Shown here: in pieces, positions 48,014 through 56,166 of the stretch | How the letters are laid out: each line of letters begins with the position of its first letter | How positions within the stretch are numbered: the first letter of the stretch is position 1 | Source: Sporosarcina sp. BP05 | GTDB lineage: Bacteria; Bacillota; Bacilli; Bacillales_A; Planococcaceae | Reading direction: 5' to 3' | NCBI RefSeq assembly: GCF_014282005.1 | Contig: NZ_JACFTD010000011.1 | Location: 30,881-94,880 of the forward strand | DNA length: 64,000 nt | Program-made: the position numbers and the translations under genes | Notes under the pieces: generated by a model | The model's database searches: none | What the model was told of the DNA's origin: nothing | Seen by the model: only the letters and a program-made list of their open reading frames with translations

Positions 48014-48185
48014 CCCGCAATAACAATTCGTAACATTCCCCACTTCTTTAAGCGGGGAATGAACGACTTCTTATTGCCCGAATTGAGGCTCACACGAAGT
48101 GAGTCATGAAGGCAACGCAACAGGACGTTGCGGTCGTTGCCTTCGGGGCTAAATTAAGTAGTGGAAAATCGCCCCTACTTAATAA
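48014..48185. repeat. 172-bp insertion-like repeat between 12-bp direct repeats
   Basis: GTCCAACTTTAT occurs at 48002-48013 and 48186-48197 and brackets this stretch. Inside: GTTGC-rich inverted modules (GGCAACGCAACAGGACGTTG) and AAGTAGTGG/CCCCTACTT. No ORF. It separates the attenuator and leader (48252-48395) from the exporter. Confidence 0.6.
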
Positions 48186-48251
48186 GTCCAACTTTATGCA
48201 ACACGCAATGCGTGGAAACACCGAATTCCCTTTAGATTGAAACAAAAAAAG

Positions 48252-48284
48252 AGCCCACGCTTCTTAACATAAGCGTGGGCTCAT
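48252..48284 (-). terminator. Intrinsic terminator in the ABC exporter leader
   Basis: GAGCCCACGCTT pairs with AAGCGTGGGCTC, followed on the minus strand by seven T residues. It lies between the 20-codon leader and the exporter genes, 370 bp before bmrC. Confidence 0.85.
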
Positions 48285-48332
48285 AAAAGGAACGGCATAG
48301 CGCACCGATCCGGGTTTATTTAATGTTGAACA

Positions 48333-48395
48333 TTAAAATGGGGATAGGCACGGATTCATTTTATTATTGTTTTGGAACACGTATACTTTTTTCAT
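48333..48395 (-). CDS. 20-residue leader peptide for the ABC exporter
   Basis: Starts MKKVYVFQNNNK and ends CLSPF. The ATG at 48395 has GGGAGG seven bases upstream, and a TTGACA promoter is 70 bases further up. A terminator follows 48 bases after its stop, then the BmrC/BmrD-like genes. This is the arrangement of antibiotic-responsive leader peptides such as bmrB and erm leaders. I could not identify an antiterminator helix that pairs with the terminator stem. Confidence 0.6.
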   Translation of the reverse strand: MKKVYVFQNNNKMNPCLSPF

Positions 48396-48439
48396 TTTCC
48401 GTACCTCCCTCTCTATTTCGAGTAACTAACTACTTGTAG

Positions 48440-48467
48440 GTTATCATTTCCATTTCAGAGTTGTCAA
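48440..48467 (-). promoter_or_regulatory. Sigma-A promoter of the exporter leader
   Basis: Minus-strand TTGACA (48467-48462), 16-base spacer, GATAAC (48445-48440), 45 bases before the leader ATG. Confidence 0.65.
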
Positions 48468-48787
48468 TACTTTTCGAAAATATAATCACTTCGACTACCT
48501 CGCTAATGATATGAAGGCATTCAATTGAATATGATAGCAACCACAAGTGATAGTAAGACCAAGATATTTTTTATTATCTAGCTCTTGTACATATTTCAAA
48601 ATACCCTAATTTCATTGATGAAAGGACAATTTCTATGTACTTTCTACTATCCTAATCCGTATGTACTACCCTACAAACATACGCTAGATGAGGGTATCTA
48701 TTTGTTTTTTTCTTGAAAATAAATTATTATAGAGTTAACTAAGGATTTTACCACTATAGGAGGTGTACACTTTGTTCTCCCCCTCAT

Positions 48788-50155
48788 TTGGGTTCGGAAC
48801 AAAGTAATTATTTGGATATTGCCATACGATTGGCAGCATTTGCTGTCTTGATCGCTCTCACCGCATTTTTTGTTGCGAGTGAATTTGCAATTGTGAAGAT
48901 TAGAGCAACACGGATTGACCAACTGGTTGCGGAGGGTAACCCGCGTGCCGTAACTGCGAGAAAGGTAATTAGTAATTTGGACGAATATTTGTCCGCTTGC
49001 CAATTGGGTATTACAATTACCGCCCTCGGACTCGGGATGCTAGGGGAACCAACTGTAAAACTAATGTTAAAACCATTTTTCTCTTATTATGATTTAACAG
49101 CTAGTACTGCCAGTATCCTTTCATTCATTATCGCATTCACATCGGTAACATTTTTGCATGTTGTTATAGGTGAATTGGCTCCTAAAACGATCGCGATTCA
49201 AAAAGCGGAAGCCATTACGTTGTCATTTTCAAAACCGCTTATTTTATTTTATCGCCTCATGTACCCTATTATTAAAGGTATGAACGGTTCTGCACGTTTC
49301 TTCGTTGGACTGCTCGGCTTTAAATCGATTTCGGAATCAGAAGTCGCCCATACAGAAGAAGAACTTCGAATGATTTTATCGGATAGTTTAAAAAGCGGCG
49401 AAATCAACCAAGCCGAATATAAATATGTGAATAAGATCTTTGAATTTGATGATCGGATTGCCAATGAAATCATGGCCCCCCGGACAGAAATGATAACAAT
49501 CGAAAAAGACATGACATTACGCGAAGTTTTCGACGTAATGGGTGTAGAACAATATACACGCTACCCTGTCACGGATGGCGATAAAGACCATATCATTGGT
49601 CTTATCAACATGAAAAACCTATTGACTGCATTCATTAAAGAACCCGACACTGCAGGCAATCAGACGGTTGTAAATTATATGCAACCGATTATACATGTCA
49701 TCGAATCGATACCAATCGCCGACCTTCTACTTAAAATCCAACGGGAACGCATTCATATGGCGATTCTAATGGACGAATATGGCGGAACGTCTGGTCTTGT
49801 AACAATTGAAGATATTTTAGAAGAAATCGTCGGTGATATTCAAGACGAATTTGATACGAATGAAATACCAGAAATACAAAACCTAGGGGAAAATCATTAT
49901 ATTTTAGACGCGAAGATGCGAATCGAAAATGTAAATGACATTCTTGGTATATCTATTAACGAAGAGGACATCGATACCATCGGTGGATGGATCATGACTC
50001 AGCGCTTCGAAGCTATCCAAGGCGAAAAGATTATTGAACAAGGGTTTGAATTCATCGTCAAAGATGTGGATGGCCATCATATTCTTTACCTTGAAGTCAT
50101 CAAATATGAACCGGAAGAAATTGACGATACTTCAGAATTGTCAATGGAATCCTAA
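48788..50155 (+). CDS. CBS-domain/CNNM membrane protein (YhdP/hemolysin C-like)
   Basis: Integral membrane protein with a DUF21 domain (about 10-195; four helices, including CQLGITITALGLG), two CBS domains (APRTEMITIEKD; PVTDGDKDHIIG; then MAILMDEYGGTSGLVTIEDI) and a CorC/HlyC C-terminal domain (about 380 onward). Likely Mg2+ efflux or membrane-integrity related. The first clear start is a TTG at 48788 with no fitted ribosome site. A perfect AGGAGG sits 23 bp earlier beside another TTG in a different frame; removal of one C from CCCCC joins them, so the N-terminus may be frame-shifted. Confidence 0.85.
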   Translation: MGSEQSNYLDIAIRLAAFAVLIALTAFFVASEFAIVKIRATRIDQLVAEGNPRAVTARKVISNLDEYLSACQLGITITALGLGMLGEPTVKLMLKPFFSYYDLTASTASILSFIIAFTSVTFLHVVIGELAPKTIAIQKAEAITLSFSKPLILFYRLMYPIIKGMNGSARFFVGLLGFKSISESEVAHTEEELRMILSDSLKSGEINQAEYKYVNKIFEFDDRIANEIMAPRTEMITIEKDMTLREVFDVMGVEQYTRYPVTDGDKDHIIGLINMKNLLTAFIKEPDTAGNQTVVNYMQPIIHVIESIPIADLLLKIQRERIHMAILMDEYGGTSGLVTIEDILEEIVGDIQDEFDTNEIPEIQNLGENHYILDAKMRIENVNDILGISINEEDIDTIGGWIMTQRFEAIQGEKIIEQGFEFIVKDVDGHHILYLEVIKYEPEEIDDTSELSMES

Positions 50156-50157
50156 CT

Positions 50158-50192
50158 AAGAGCGTTCTCCCTATGGAGGACGTTCTTTTTGA
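50158..50192 (+). terminator. Terminator of the CBS gene
   Basis: AGAGCGTTCTCC pairs with GGAGGACGTTCT, then TTTTT. Confidence 0.82.
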
Positions 50193-50340
50193 TGCGGTAT
50201 GTTGTGAAGTTTGGTTTGTAGGTTGCTTACTATGGCCGGTATGTTTTTCACTTTGGCTGGCACGTTGCTAACTTTACTGAAAACGTTGTGGAAATTCGAC
50301 AAGCGTCTTCCCGATTCTTTAATAACCAGAAAAGTCTGTA

Positions 50341-50369
50341 TTGACTTTCTCCTTTCTTCTTGTTATTAT
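50341..50369 (+). promoter_or_regulatory. Sigma-A promoter of the RsgA leader
   Basis: TTGACT (50341-50346), exactly 17 bases, TATTAT (50364-50369). A strong start for the leader transcript. Confidence 0.75.
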
Positions 50370-50401
50370 AAATTCAACTTACAGAAAGCAGGTGAAGTTT
50401 T

Positions 50402-50473
50402 ATGGCTATTATCATTGTACCTATTGCTAATTTGATCGGACCCATACTTTCACCTGCCGTGCTTTTATCATAA
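50402..50473 (+). CDS. 23-residue hydrophobic leader peptide before the RsgA-type gene
   Basis: ATG at 50402 with AGGTGA upstream. The peptide starts MAIIIVPIANLIG and is rich in Ile, Leu, Pro and Val, ending in LLS. Its second half (50431-50454) is also the left strand of an antiterminator. I read this as a translated attenuator leader. The alternative, a small hydrophobic toxin-like peptide with its own terminator, cannot be excluded. Confidence 0.55.
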   Translation: MAIIIVPIANLIGPILSPAVLLS

Positions 50474-50498
50474 GCATGCTTATTCTGTTATGCGCGTG

Positions 50499-50535
50499 AA
50501 AGCCGTGGTGTCCGATCAAAGGACCCACGGCTTTT
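50499..50535 (+). terminator. Attenuator terminator before the RsgA-type gene
   Basis: AAAGCCGTGG pairs with CCACGGCTTT, then TTG. It competes with an alternative helix: TTTGATCGGAC (50431) with GTCCGATCAAA (50510), and CTTTCAC (50448) with GTGAAAG (50496), 18 pairs in all. Confidence 0.7.
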
Positions 50536-50538
50536 GAT

Positions 50539-50569
50539 TGTCTAGCTACAGGCGCCTTGCGCTTTTCTA
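50539..50569 (-). repeat. Minimal AGAAAAGCG...CTAGACA repeat (31 bp)
   Basis: On the minus strand TAGAAAAGCGCAAGGCGCC is joined directly to TGTAGCTAGACA, so only the two ends of the family remain. This looks like an internal deletion product. Confidence 0.7.
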
Positions 50570-50596
50570 GAACGCACATAACAGGAGGAATCTAAA

Positions 50597-51688
50597 TTGA
50601 TTAATTTAAACGAGTACGGTTGGAATTTATCCCATGAAGCGAATTGGGATGCTATAAAAAACGGTATAAAAATGAAGAAATGTATGCCTGGACGTGTAAC
50701 ACTTGAACACAAAAGAATGTATCGAGTGGTCACGGCTGAAGGTGAATGGCTATCCGTTTGCTCGGGTGCGATGCAATACGAAGCTGATGAGCGGCGCGAT
50801 TTCCCTGCTGTCGGGGATTGGGTGGCCGTGGAAAAAATGCCGGGTGAAGAACGCGGAATCATCCATGGCATTTTACCGCGAACATCGCTGTTCTCACGGA
50901 AAGCTGCGGGTACAACGATTACCGAACAGATTATCGCAGTCAATATCGATATCGTTTTCTTAGTCATGTCTATGAATAAAGACTTTAGCGCAAGACGACT
51001 CGAGCGGTATCTTGTTGCCGCCTACGATTCAGGTGCAAGCCCTGTCGTCGTGCTGACGAAGAAAGATGTATGCGATGATCCTTCCCACTACATTGAAGAT
51101 GCACGGAATATTGCAATGGGCGCTGATGTTTTCACCGTGAGCAATGTAACCGGTGAAGGAATTGACGAATTGACCGTACTGTTAGAAGGCGGAAAAACTG
51201 CGGCATTATTAGGTTCTTCAGGTGTAGGGAAATCATCTCTTACAAACGCCATTTGCGGCGGTGAAACGATGGTTGTTCAAGATATCCGTGACGATGACGA
51301 TAAAGGTCGGCATACGACGACCCACCGTGAACTTATTAAGATTCCTGGTGGCGGTGTACTGATCGATACGCCGGGAATGAGAGAATTTCAGCTATGGGAC
51401 AACAGCGAAAGCCTAGATTCAGGTTTTAAAGACGTGGAAGCATTTGCAAATTCATGTAAGTTCAATGACTGTCAGCATAACAATGAACCTGGATGCGCCT
51501 TACGCGAAGCACTTGCTTCCGGTGCTTTACCTGAAGACCGCTACGCAAGCTATCTGAAACTCCAAAAAGAGTTGGCGTTCCTTGAACGTAAAATGGACGC
51601 CGCCGCTCAAGCCGAAGAACGGAATAAGTGGAAAAAAATAACGAAAAGTATGCGGAATCATCCTTCGATGAAGAAGAAGAAGAAATAA
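50597..51688 (+). CDS. RsgA-family ribosome-associated GTPase (long paralogue type)
   Basis: Circularly permuted GTPase, 363 aa: an OB-like N-terminal domain, then G4 (VLTKKD), G1 (GSSGVGKSS, about residue 213) and G3 (IDTPGMREFQ), and the C-terminal zinc finger C-x5-C-x-H-x5-C (CKFNDCQHNNEPGC). RsgA enzymes help mature the 30S subunit. This longer form is distinct from the YloQ-type RsgA, and its C-terminus is a Lys-rich tail. TTG start with AGGAGGAATCTAAA. Its leader carries an attenuator, suggesting control by ribosome stalling. The neighbours give no more clues. Confidence 0.88.
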   Translation: MINLNEYGWNLSHEANWDAIKNGIKMKKCMPGRVTLEHKRMYRVVTAEGEWLSVCSGAMQYEADERRDFPAVGDWVAVEKMPGEERGIIHGILPRTSLFSRKAAGTTITEQIIAVNIDIVFLVMSMNKDFSARRLERYLVAAYDSGASPVVVLTKKDVCDDPSHYIEDARNIAMGADVFTVSNVTGEGIDELTVLLEGGKTAALLGSSGVGKSSLTNAICGGETMVVQDIRDDDDKGRHTTTHRELIKIPGGGVLIDTPGMREFQLWDNSESLDSGFKDVEAFANSCKFNDCQHNNEPGCALREALASGALPEDRYASYLKLQKELAFLERKMDAAAQAEERNKWKKITKSMRNHPSMKKKKK

Positions 51689-51695
51689 TTCAACC

Positions 51696-51741
51696 AAAAA
51701 CGCCACGTACACCGGATTTACCGGTATGCGTGGCGTTTTTT
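51696..51741. terminator. Bidirectional terminator between the RsgA gene and yhcX-like gene
   Basis: AAAAACGCCACG pairs with CGTGGCGTTTTT, with an inner ACCGG/CCGGT. Confidence 0.92.
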
Positions 51742-51744
51742 CTA

Positions 51745-53289
51745 TTAACCCTTCTTATACTCGATATGGTACACATCATGACGACGATCTTTCAGTTGCT
51801 TCACCGTTCCGTCCTGACGCTGGCGACGCAATATTTCGAGGTCGACGTCTCCGATAAGAACCATTTCCAAGTTAGCGTTCGTTTCACCGACAATACCATC
51901 CCTCGCAAATTCGAAATCGGACGGGGCAAATATTGCCGATTGTGCATATTGAATGTCCATATTTTCTGTCTGCGGCAAGTTACCGACTGTACCGGAAATA
52001 ACTGTGTAAATTTGATTTTCGATAGCGCGGGCTTGTGCACAATAACGGACGCGTAAATAACCTTGTCGATCTTCCGTACAAAACGGTGTGAAGATAATAT
52101 TAGCACCCATATCTGTCGCAATACGTGCTAATTCCGGGAATTCAATATCATAACAAATTTGGATGGCGATTTTTCCGCAGTCTGTATCGAACACGCGAAC
52201 CGCATCTCCCGCACTGATTCCCCACCATTTCCGTTCGTTTGGCGTAATGTGAATCTTATATTGTTTTTCAATTGAACCGTCGCGACGGAACAAGTACGAG
52301 ATGTTGTAGATTTCTTCATCCTCTTCCTCGACAAAATGGGAACCGCCGATAATATTCACGTTATAACGCACTGCAAGGTTCATGAACATATCAATATATT
52401 GCGGTGTGTACTCTGTCATTTTACGCACTGCTTGACTCGGTGATACTTCATCCATAAAGGACATGAGCTGAGTCGTGAATATTTCCGGGAAAACGACGAA
52501 ATCAGAATTGGCATCGGATGCGACGTCAACGAAGTATTCGCACTGATGAGCCATGTCTTCGAATGATGAAATTTTGCGCATCAAGTATTGAACCACGCAA
52601 ATCCGTACTGGGTAGCTTGTCTTAAAATGACGCTTCGTGAGCGGTTTATAATCAACATTATTCCATTCCATCAGTGTGGCATATTTCTTCGACGCTTTAT
52701 CATCCGGCAAATAGTTCGGATTAACGCGCATCAACGTAAAGTCATTCATCAACTGGAACGTCAGTACAGGATCATAGATTTTATGGCGTGACACAGAATC
52801 TACATATTCACGCGGAGACATTTCGTCGGCATATTTATGGTAGTTCGGGATCCGCCCGCCTAGAATAATCGACTTCAAATTGAGCTCTCTGGCAAGCTCT
52901 TTCCGTGCCTCATACAAACGCTGTCCGACTTTCATACGACGGTAGCCAGGATGCACCATCACTTCAATACCGTACATATTATAACCATCTGGATTATGGT
53001 TTGTTATATAGCCCTCGTCCGTTACATCGTCCCATGTATGACGGTCGTCGTACTCATCAAAGTTGATGATTAGACTTGAACATGAACCGATGATTTCCCC
53101 GTCTAATTCCGCAACAAGCTGCCCTTCCGGAAACATCTCCAAATGACTTTTCAGATGACTCTCTTCCCATGGTTCCATGCCTGGAAAACACAATTCCTGC
53201 ATACTTAGAAGCCTTTTTATATCCTCATATTTCATCTGGCGGATGACCATACTTATTTCAAACGTAGACAAATCAAATTCTTCACTCAT
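51745..53289 (-). CDS. GNAT plus carbon-nitrogen hydrolase fusion (YhcX-like)
   Basis: A 514-aa two-domain enzyme like B. subtilis YhcX. The N-terminal half is a GNAT acetyltransferase (MVHPGYRRMKVGQRLYEARK). The C-terminal half is a nitrilase-family hydrolase with catalytic E in VVFPEIFTTQ, K in KQYKIHITPNE and C in IAIQICYDIEFPE. Reaction and substrate are unknown. The ATG at 53289 has AGAGGTG upstream; the GTG at 53298 lies too close to that site. Divergent from the DsbB gene. Confidence 0.88.
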   Translation of the reverse strand: MSEEFDLSTFEISMVIRQMKYEDIKRLLSMQELCFPGMEPWEESHLKSHLEMFPEGQLVAELDGEIIGSCSSLIINFDEYDDRHTWDDVTDEGYITNHNPDGYNMYGIEVMVHPGYRRMKVGQRLYEARKELARELNLKSIILGGRIPNYHKYADEMSPREYVDSVSRHKIYDPVLTFQLMNDFTLMRVNPNYLPDDKASKKYATLMEWNNVDYKPLTKRHFKTSYPVRICVVQYLMRKISSFEDMAHQCEYFVDVASDANSDFVVFPEIFTTQLMSFMDEVSPSQAVRKMTEYTPQYIDMFMNLAVRYNVNIIGGSHFVEEEDEEIYNISYLFRRDGSIEKQYKIHITPNERKWWGISAGDAVRVFDTDCGKIAIQICYDIEFPELARIATDMGANIIFTPFCTEDRQGYLRVRYCAQARAIENQIYTVISGTVGNLPQTENMDIQYAQSAIFAPSDFEFARDGIVGETNANLEMVLIGDVDLEILRRQRQDGTVKQLKDRRHDVYHIEYKKG

Positions 53290-53421
53290 TCGAAACACCT
53301 CTTCCCAACCTGTTTCTCTTCATTATATCGCAGTGCTCTTACAGTTAATAATGTTTTACTTGTTTAATACGACACCCTATAATCAATTATGCATGTAGTT
53401 AACCAAGCAGGAGATGATCGT

Positions 53422-53847
53422 ATGCAGAAACGACTGGAAAACAGTCTCATTATTATTTGGACAGTTTCATTTGTCGCAACGCTCGGTTCGTTATACTTTT
53501 CGGAAGTGCGCGGATATGAGCCTTGTACGCTCTGTTGGTACCAACGGATTCTGATGTATCCAATCGTACTTATTTCAGGCGTCGCCCTGTTCCAAAAAAA
53601 CGCACGTATTGCCTTGACTTTAGCTGTTTTCTCGATTATTGGTGGAAGTATTTCACTCTATCATTATGGAATCCAAAAACTCACTTTTTTGAGCGATAGT
53701 GCGCCGGTTTGTGGCAATGTATCTTGCACCGGACAGTACATCAACTATCTCGGGTTTATTACAATTCCCTTCTTGGCACTTACGGCATTTTTAATTATCC
53801 TAATTACAAGCCTTTTCATGATGAAATGGCAGAAGGAGACGAAGTAA
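53422..53847 (+). CDS. bdbC: Disulfide bond formation protein BdbC/DsbB family
   Basis: Four-helix membrane thiol oxidoreductase, 141 aa, which re-oxidises an extracytoplasmic thioredoxin-like oxidase. Motif CTLC (PCTLCWYQR) at about residues 38-41 and a second pair C-GNVS-C further on are both present; four hydrophobic segments. ATG 53422 with AGGAG; an upstream in-frame start has none. A thioredoxin-fold protein gene overlaps in function directly behind (1 bp gap), so together they form a Bdb pair for disulfides in secreted proteins. Confidence 0.9.
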   Translation: MQKRLENSLIIIWTVSFVATLGSLYFSEVRGYEPCTLCWYQRILMYPIVLISGVALFQKNARIALTLAVFSIIGGSISLYHYGIQKLTFLSDSAPVCGNVSCTGQYINYLGFITIPFLALTAFLIILITSLFMMKWQKETK

Positions 53848-53848
53848 C

Positions 53849-54328
53849 TTGAAAAAACTATTGATCATTGGCGGTGCTATTGTCGCGGTCTTCATCCTCA
53901 TCGTCGTGTTATCGAACAAAGCGGACGAAACAAAACTGAAAGATAATCCTTATGGAACGGACAACCTTTCAAAGTCTACAATTGATTTGATTGGCAATGA
54001 AAACTACAGCAACATCGTCAAACCTGATGATCTGTTTAAAAAAATCGAAGCTGGTGAATCCGTAACAGCTTACTATTTCCACCCCGAATGTCAATTTTGC
54101 ATGCAAATGACGCCTGTCATGATGCCCATTGCTACAGAAATGGATGTCAACGTACTGCAATATAACATGATGGAATTTGGCGATAAAGTCGGAATGGATA
54201 CGGACTATAAAATTGAATCTTGGCCAGCGCTGATCCACTATAAAGATGGTAAAGAAGTCGGACGGATGGTTGGCGCACAACCTGAGGAAAACATCCGTGC
54301 ATTTTTCACTGAATTCGAAGGCAAATAA
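53849..54328 (+). CDS. Membrane-anchored thioredoxin-fold protein
   Basis: A 159-aa protein: N-terminal anchor (LLIIGGAIVAVFILIVVL) and a thioredoxin-like domain with the active-site C-x2-C HPECQFCMQM at about residues 76-85, a conserved proline loop (ESWPALIHY) and DGKEVGR. It faces outside. The TTG start follows AAGGAG. Placed one base after the DsbB-like gene; likely its redox partner, either a BdbD-like oxidase or a reductase. The C-x2-C sequence (CQFC) does not decide this. Confidence 0.85.
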   Translation: MKKLLIIGGAIVAVFILIVVLSNKADETKLKDNPYGTDNLSKSTIDLIGNENYSNIVKPDDLFKKIEAGESVTAYYFHPECQFCMQMTPVMMPIATEMDVNVLQYNMMEFGDKVGMDTDYKIESWPALIHYKDGKEVGRMVGAQPEENIRAFFTEFEGK

Positions 54329-54334
54329 TATGGA

Positions 54335-54430
54335 ACGAAGTCTAAGTTCGCCGCGTCCTGCGGCAACAAGGAGGGATGAAGTACAATCCCTCCCGCTTCA
54401 TGACCTACATCCTGTAGGCCCACGATAGGA
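54335..54430 (+). repeat. CGCGTCCTGCGGC / CATCCTGTAGGC module
   Basis: GCCGCGTCCTGCGGCAACAA, AGGGATGAAGTACAATCCCT and CATCCTGTAGGCCC between two genes. The GCCGC/GCGGC and GGGAT/ATCCC arms can pair. Related modules occur near 10905-10960, 34960-35010, 48105-48140 and 58515-58565. Confidence 0.55.
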
Positions 54431-54443
54431 AGGAATGATTTAA

Positions 54444-55295
54444 ATGGCGTTATTTCATTATAAAACACAAGAAGACAATATGACCGTTGAATATCTACTC
54501 AAGGATAAATGGCAAGGCGGCAAAAAGACGGTCCACCTTATGCGTATGGCCAAGAGTGTACTAGATTCAAACGGCGAACCCGTAGACGACTGGCGCTTAC
54601 CTCTAGCGAAAGGTACGGAATTGGTGTTTACTTTCCCTGATGCAGCTTCTACGTATATTGCCGATGAACAAGTTGAACTTACCGTACTGTTTGAAGACGA
54701 GCATATCCTAGCAGTCGTCAAACCGGCTGGCATGACAACACATCCCGATGGTCCAAAAGATAAAGGGACACTGATGAATGCTGTCATGTCCTATGTTAAA
54801 AACAACGGCGGGGATTATGCCGAGCATATCCATCGTCTTGATAAAGGAACTTCCGGTGTTGTTCTCGTTGCGAAGCATCCGATTGCGAAAGCACTCTTTG
54901 ACCGTATGATTGAGAGTAACGACATCACGCGGAAATACACTGCTGAAGTTGACGGTTACTTGAAACGACCTAAAGGTTCAATTAGACTTCCGATTGGAAA
55001 AGACCGCCATCATCCAGCCAAACGAATTGTCTCCATGTCTGGACAAGCTGCTGTTACAAACTTCAGGCTAATTGAACGCAAAGAGGAGACGTCCATCGTA
55101 GAAGCTGATCTTGAAACTGGCCGGACACACCAGATTCGTGTACATTTATCGCATATTGGATACCCTGTTACAGGCGATACACTATATGACGGCAGTGAAA
55201 CGGAAGATGGTCATTATCGGTTAACGGCAACTGCAGTATCGTTCATCCATCCATTTACAGAAGAACAGACGCATATCGAAATGAAAAATAGCTAA
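54444..55295 (+). CDS. RluA-family pseudouridine synthase (YhcT-like)
   Basis: Pseudouridine synthase, 283 aa, with the catalytic HRLDKGTSG motif (Asp at about residue 134), VDGYLKRPKG, and TGRTHQIRVHLSHIGYPVTG. The N-terminal about 90 residues are short and do not form a clear S4 domain. It probably modifies 23S rRNA or tRNA; the target is not known. The ATG follows AAGGAATGATTTAA. Near yhcX-like and DsbB genes, so YhcT-like by position as well. Followed by a bidirectional terminator. Confidence 0.88.
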   Translation: MALFHYKTQEDNMTVEYLLKDKWQGGKKTVHLMRMAKSVLDSNGEPVDDWRLPLAKGTELVFTFPDAASTYIADEQVELTVLFEDEHILAVVKPAGMTTHPDGPKDKGTLMNAVMSYVKNNGGDYAEHIHRLDKGTSGVVLVAKHPIAKALFDRMIESNDITRKYTAEVDGYLKRPKGSIRLPIGKDRHHPAKRIVSMSGQAAVTNFRLIERKEETSIVEADLETGRTHQIRVHLSHIGYPVTGDTLYDGSETEDGHYRLTATAVSFIHPFTEEQTHIEMKNS

Positions 55296-55296
55296 A

Positions 55297-55334
55297 AAAC
55301 GCCATGGAGAATATTTCTCCATGGCATTTCTTTT
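55297..55334. terminator. Bidirectional terminator, pseudouridine synthase / aldo-keto reductase
   Basis: AACGCCATGGAGAA TAT TTCTCCATGGCATT, followed by T-rich sequence. Confidence 0.9.
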
Positions 55335-55341
55335 TTCAAAA

Positions 55342-56166
55342 TTAATAGGTATCTGGATCAGTTCCAGTCCGTTCATCTCGATTAAGTGCGTTAATCAATG
55401 CCATTTCTTCATTCGACAGTTCAAAATCAGCAACTTCACTGTTTTCTCGGATACGTTTAGGTGTCACTGACTTCGGAATAACAATGAGATTATTTTGCAA
55501 ATGCCAACGGATAATGATTTGCGCAGGCGTTTTACCGTATTGTTCGCCGATGTTAAGAAGTATTGGTTCTGCAAGTAACTTCCCGCGTGCAAGTGGTGAC
55601 CAAGATGTAACAGCTATACCATTCTCTTTGCAAAACGCGCGGAGCGGTTCCTGTGTCAGATACGGATGGAGTTCAATCTGGTTCACCATTGGCGCGACAT
55701 TCGCTTTTACGAAGATTTTTTCGAGATGATGGGCATGATGATTAGAGACACCCGTGGTGCGGATCATTTTTTCATCATACAAGCGTTCAATCGCTTTATA
55801 AGTGTCGACATATTTCTCCGACACAGGCCAATGTGTCAAATAAAGATCCAAATAATCTAAGCCTAGTTTCTTCAATGAAGTCTCGATTGCGCGAAGTGTC
55901 CCGTCATAGCCCTGATCGGTATTCCAGACTTTCGAAGTAATGAACAGCTCTTCCCGCGGAACACCGGAGTGACGGATCGCTTCGCCTGTTTCGCTTTCAT
56001 TGTCATAGATTGCCGCCGTATCAATTGCACGGTAGCCAGTCCCGATTGCATATGTAATTGCCTCGACCGTTTGCTCGGGATCCGTCATCTTATAAACACC
56101 AAGCCCAAGTTGTGGCATTTTCACACCATTTGCAAGCTGAATTGTTCCGTTAAATAGTTTTGACAT
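55342..56166 (-). CDS. Aldo/keto reductase
   Basis: NADPH-dependent aldo-keto reductase of the YvgN/YtbE type, 274 aa. The catalytic tetrad can be read: D (RAIDTAAIYDNE, about 49), Y (IYDNE), K (FITSKVWN, about 80) and H (LYLTHWPV, about 112). The cofactor region IPKSVTPKRIRENSEV is near the C-terminus. It may reduce methylglyoxal and similar aldehydes, which would suit a host with mgsA, but this is inferred. ATG with GAAAGGGGAAATTTG upstream. Confidence 0.92.
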   Translation of the reverse strand: MSKLFNGTIQLANGVKMPQLGLGVYKMTDPEQTVEAITYAIGTGYRAIDTAAIYDNESETGEAIRHSGVPREELFITSKVWNTDQGYDGTLRAIETSLKKLGLDYLDLYLTHWPVSEKYVDTYKAIERLYDEKMIRTTGVSNHHAHHLEKIFVKANVAPMVNQIELHPYLTQEPLRAFCKENGIAVTSWSPLARGKLLAEPILLNIGEQYGKTPAQIIIRWHLQNNLIVIPKSVTPKRIRENSEVADFELSNEEMALINALNRDERTGTDPDTY

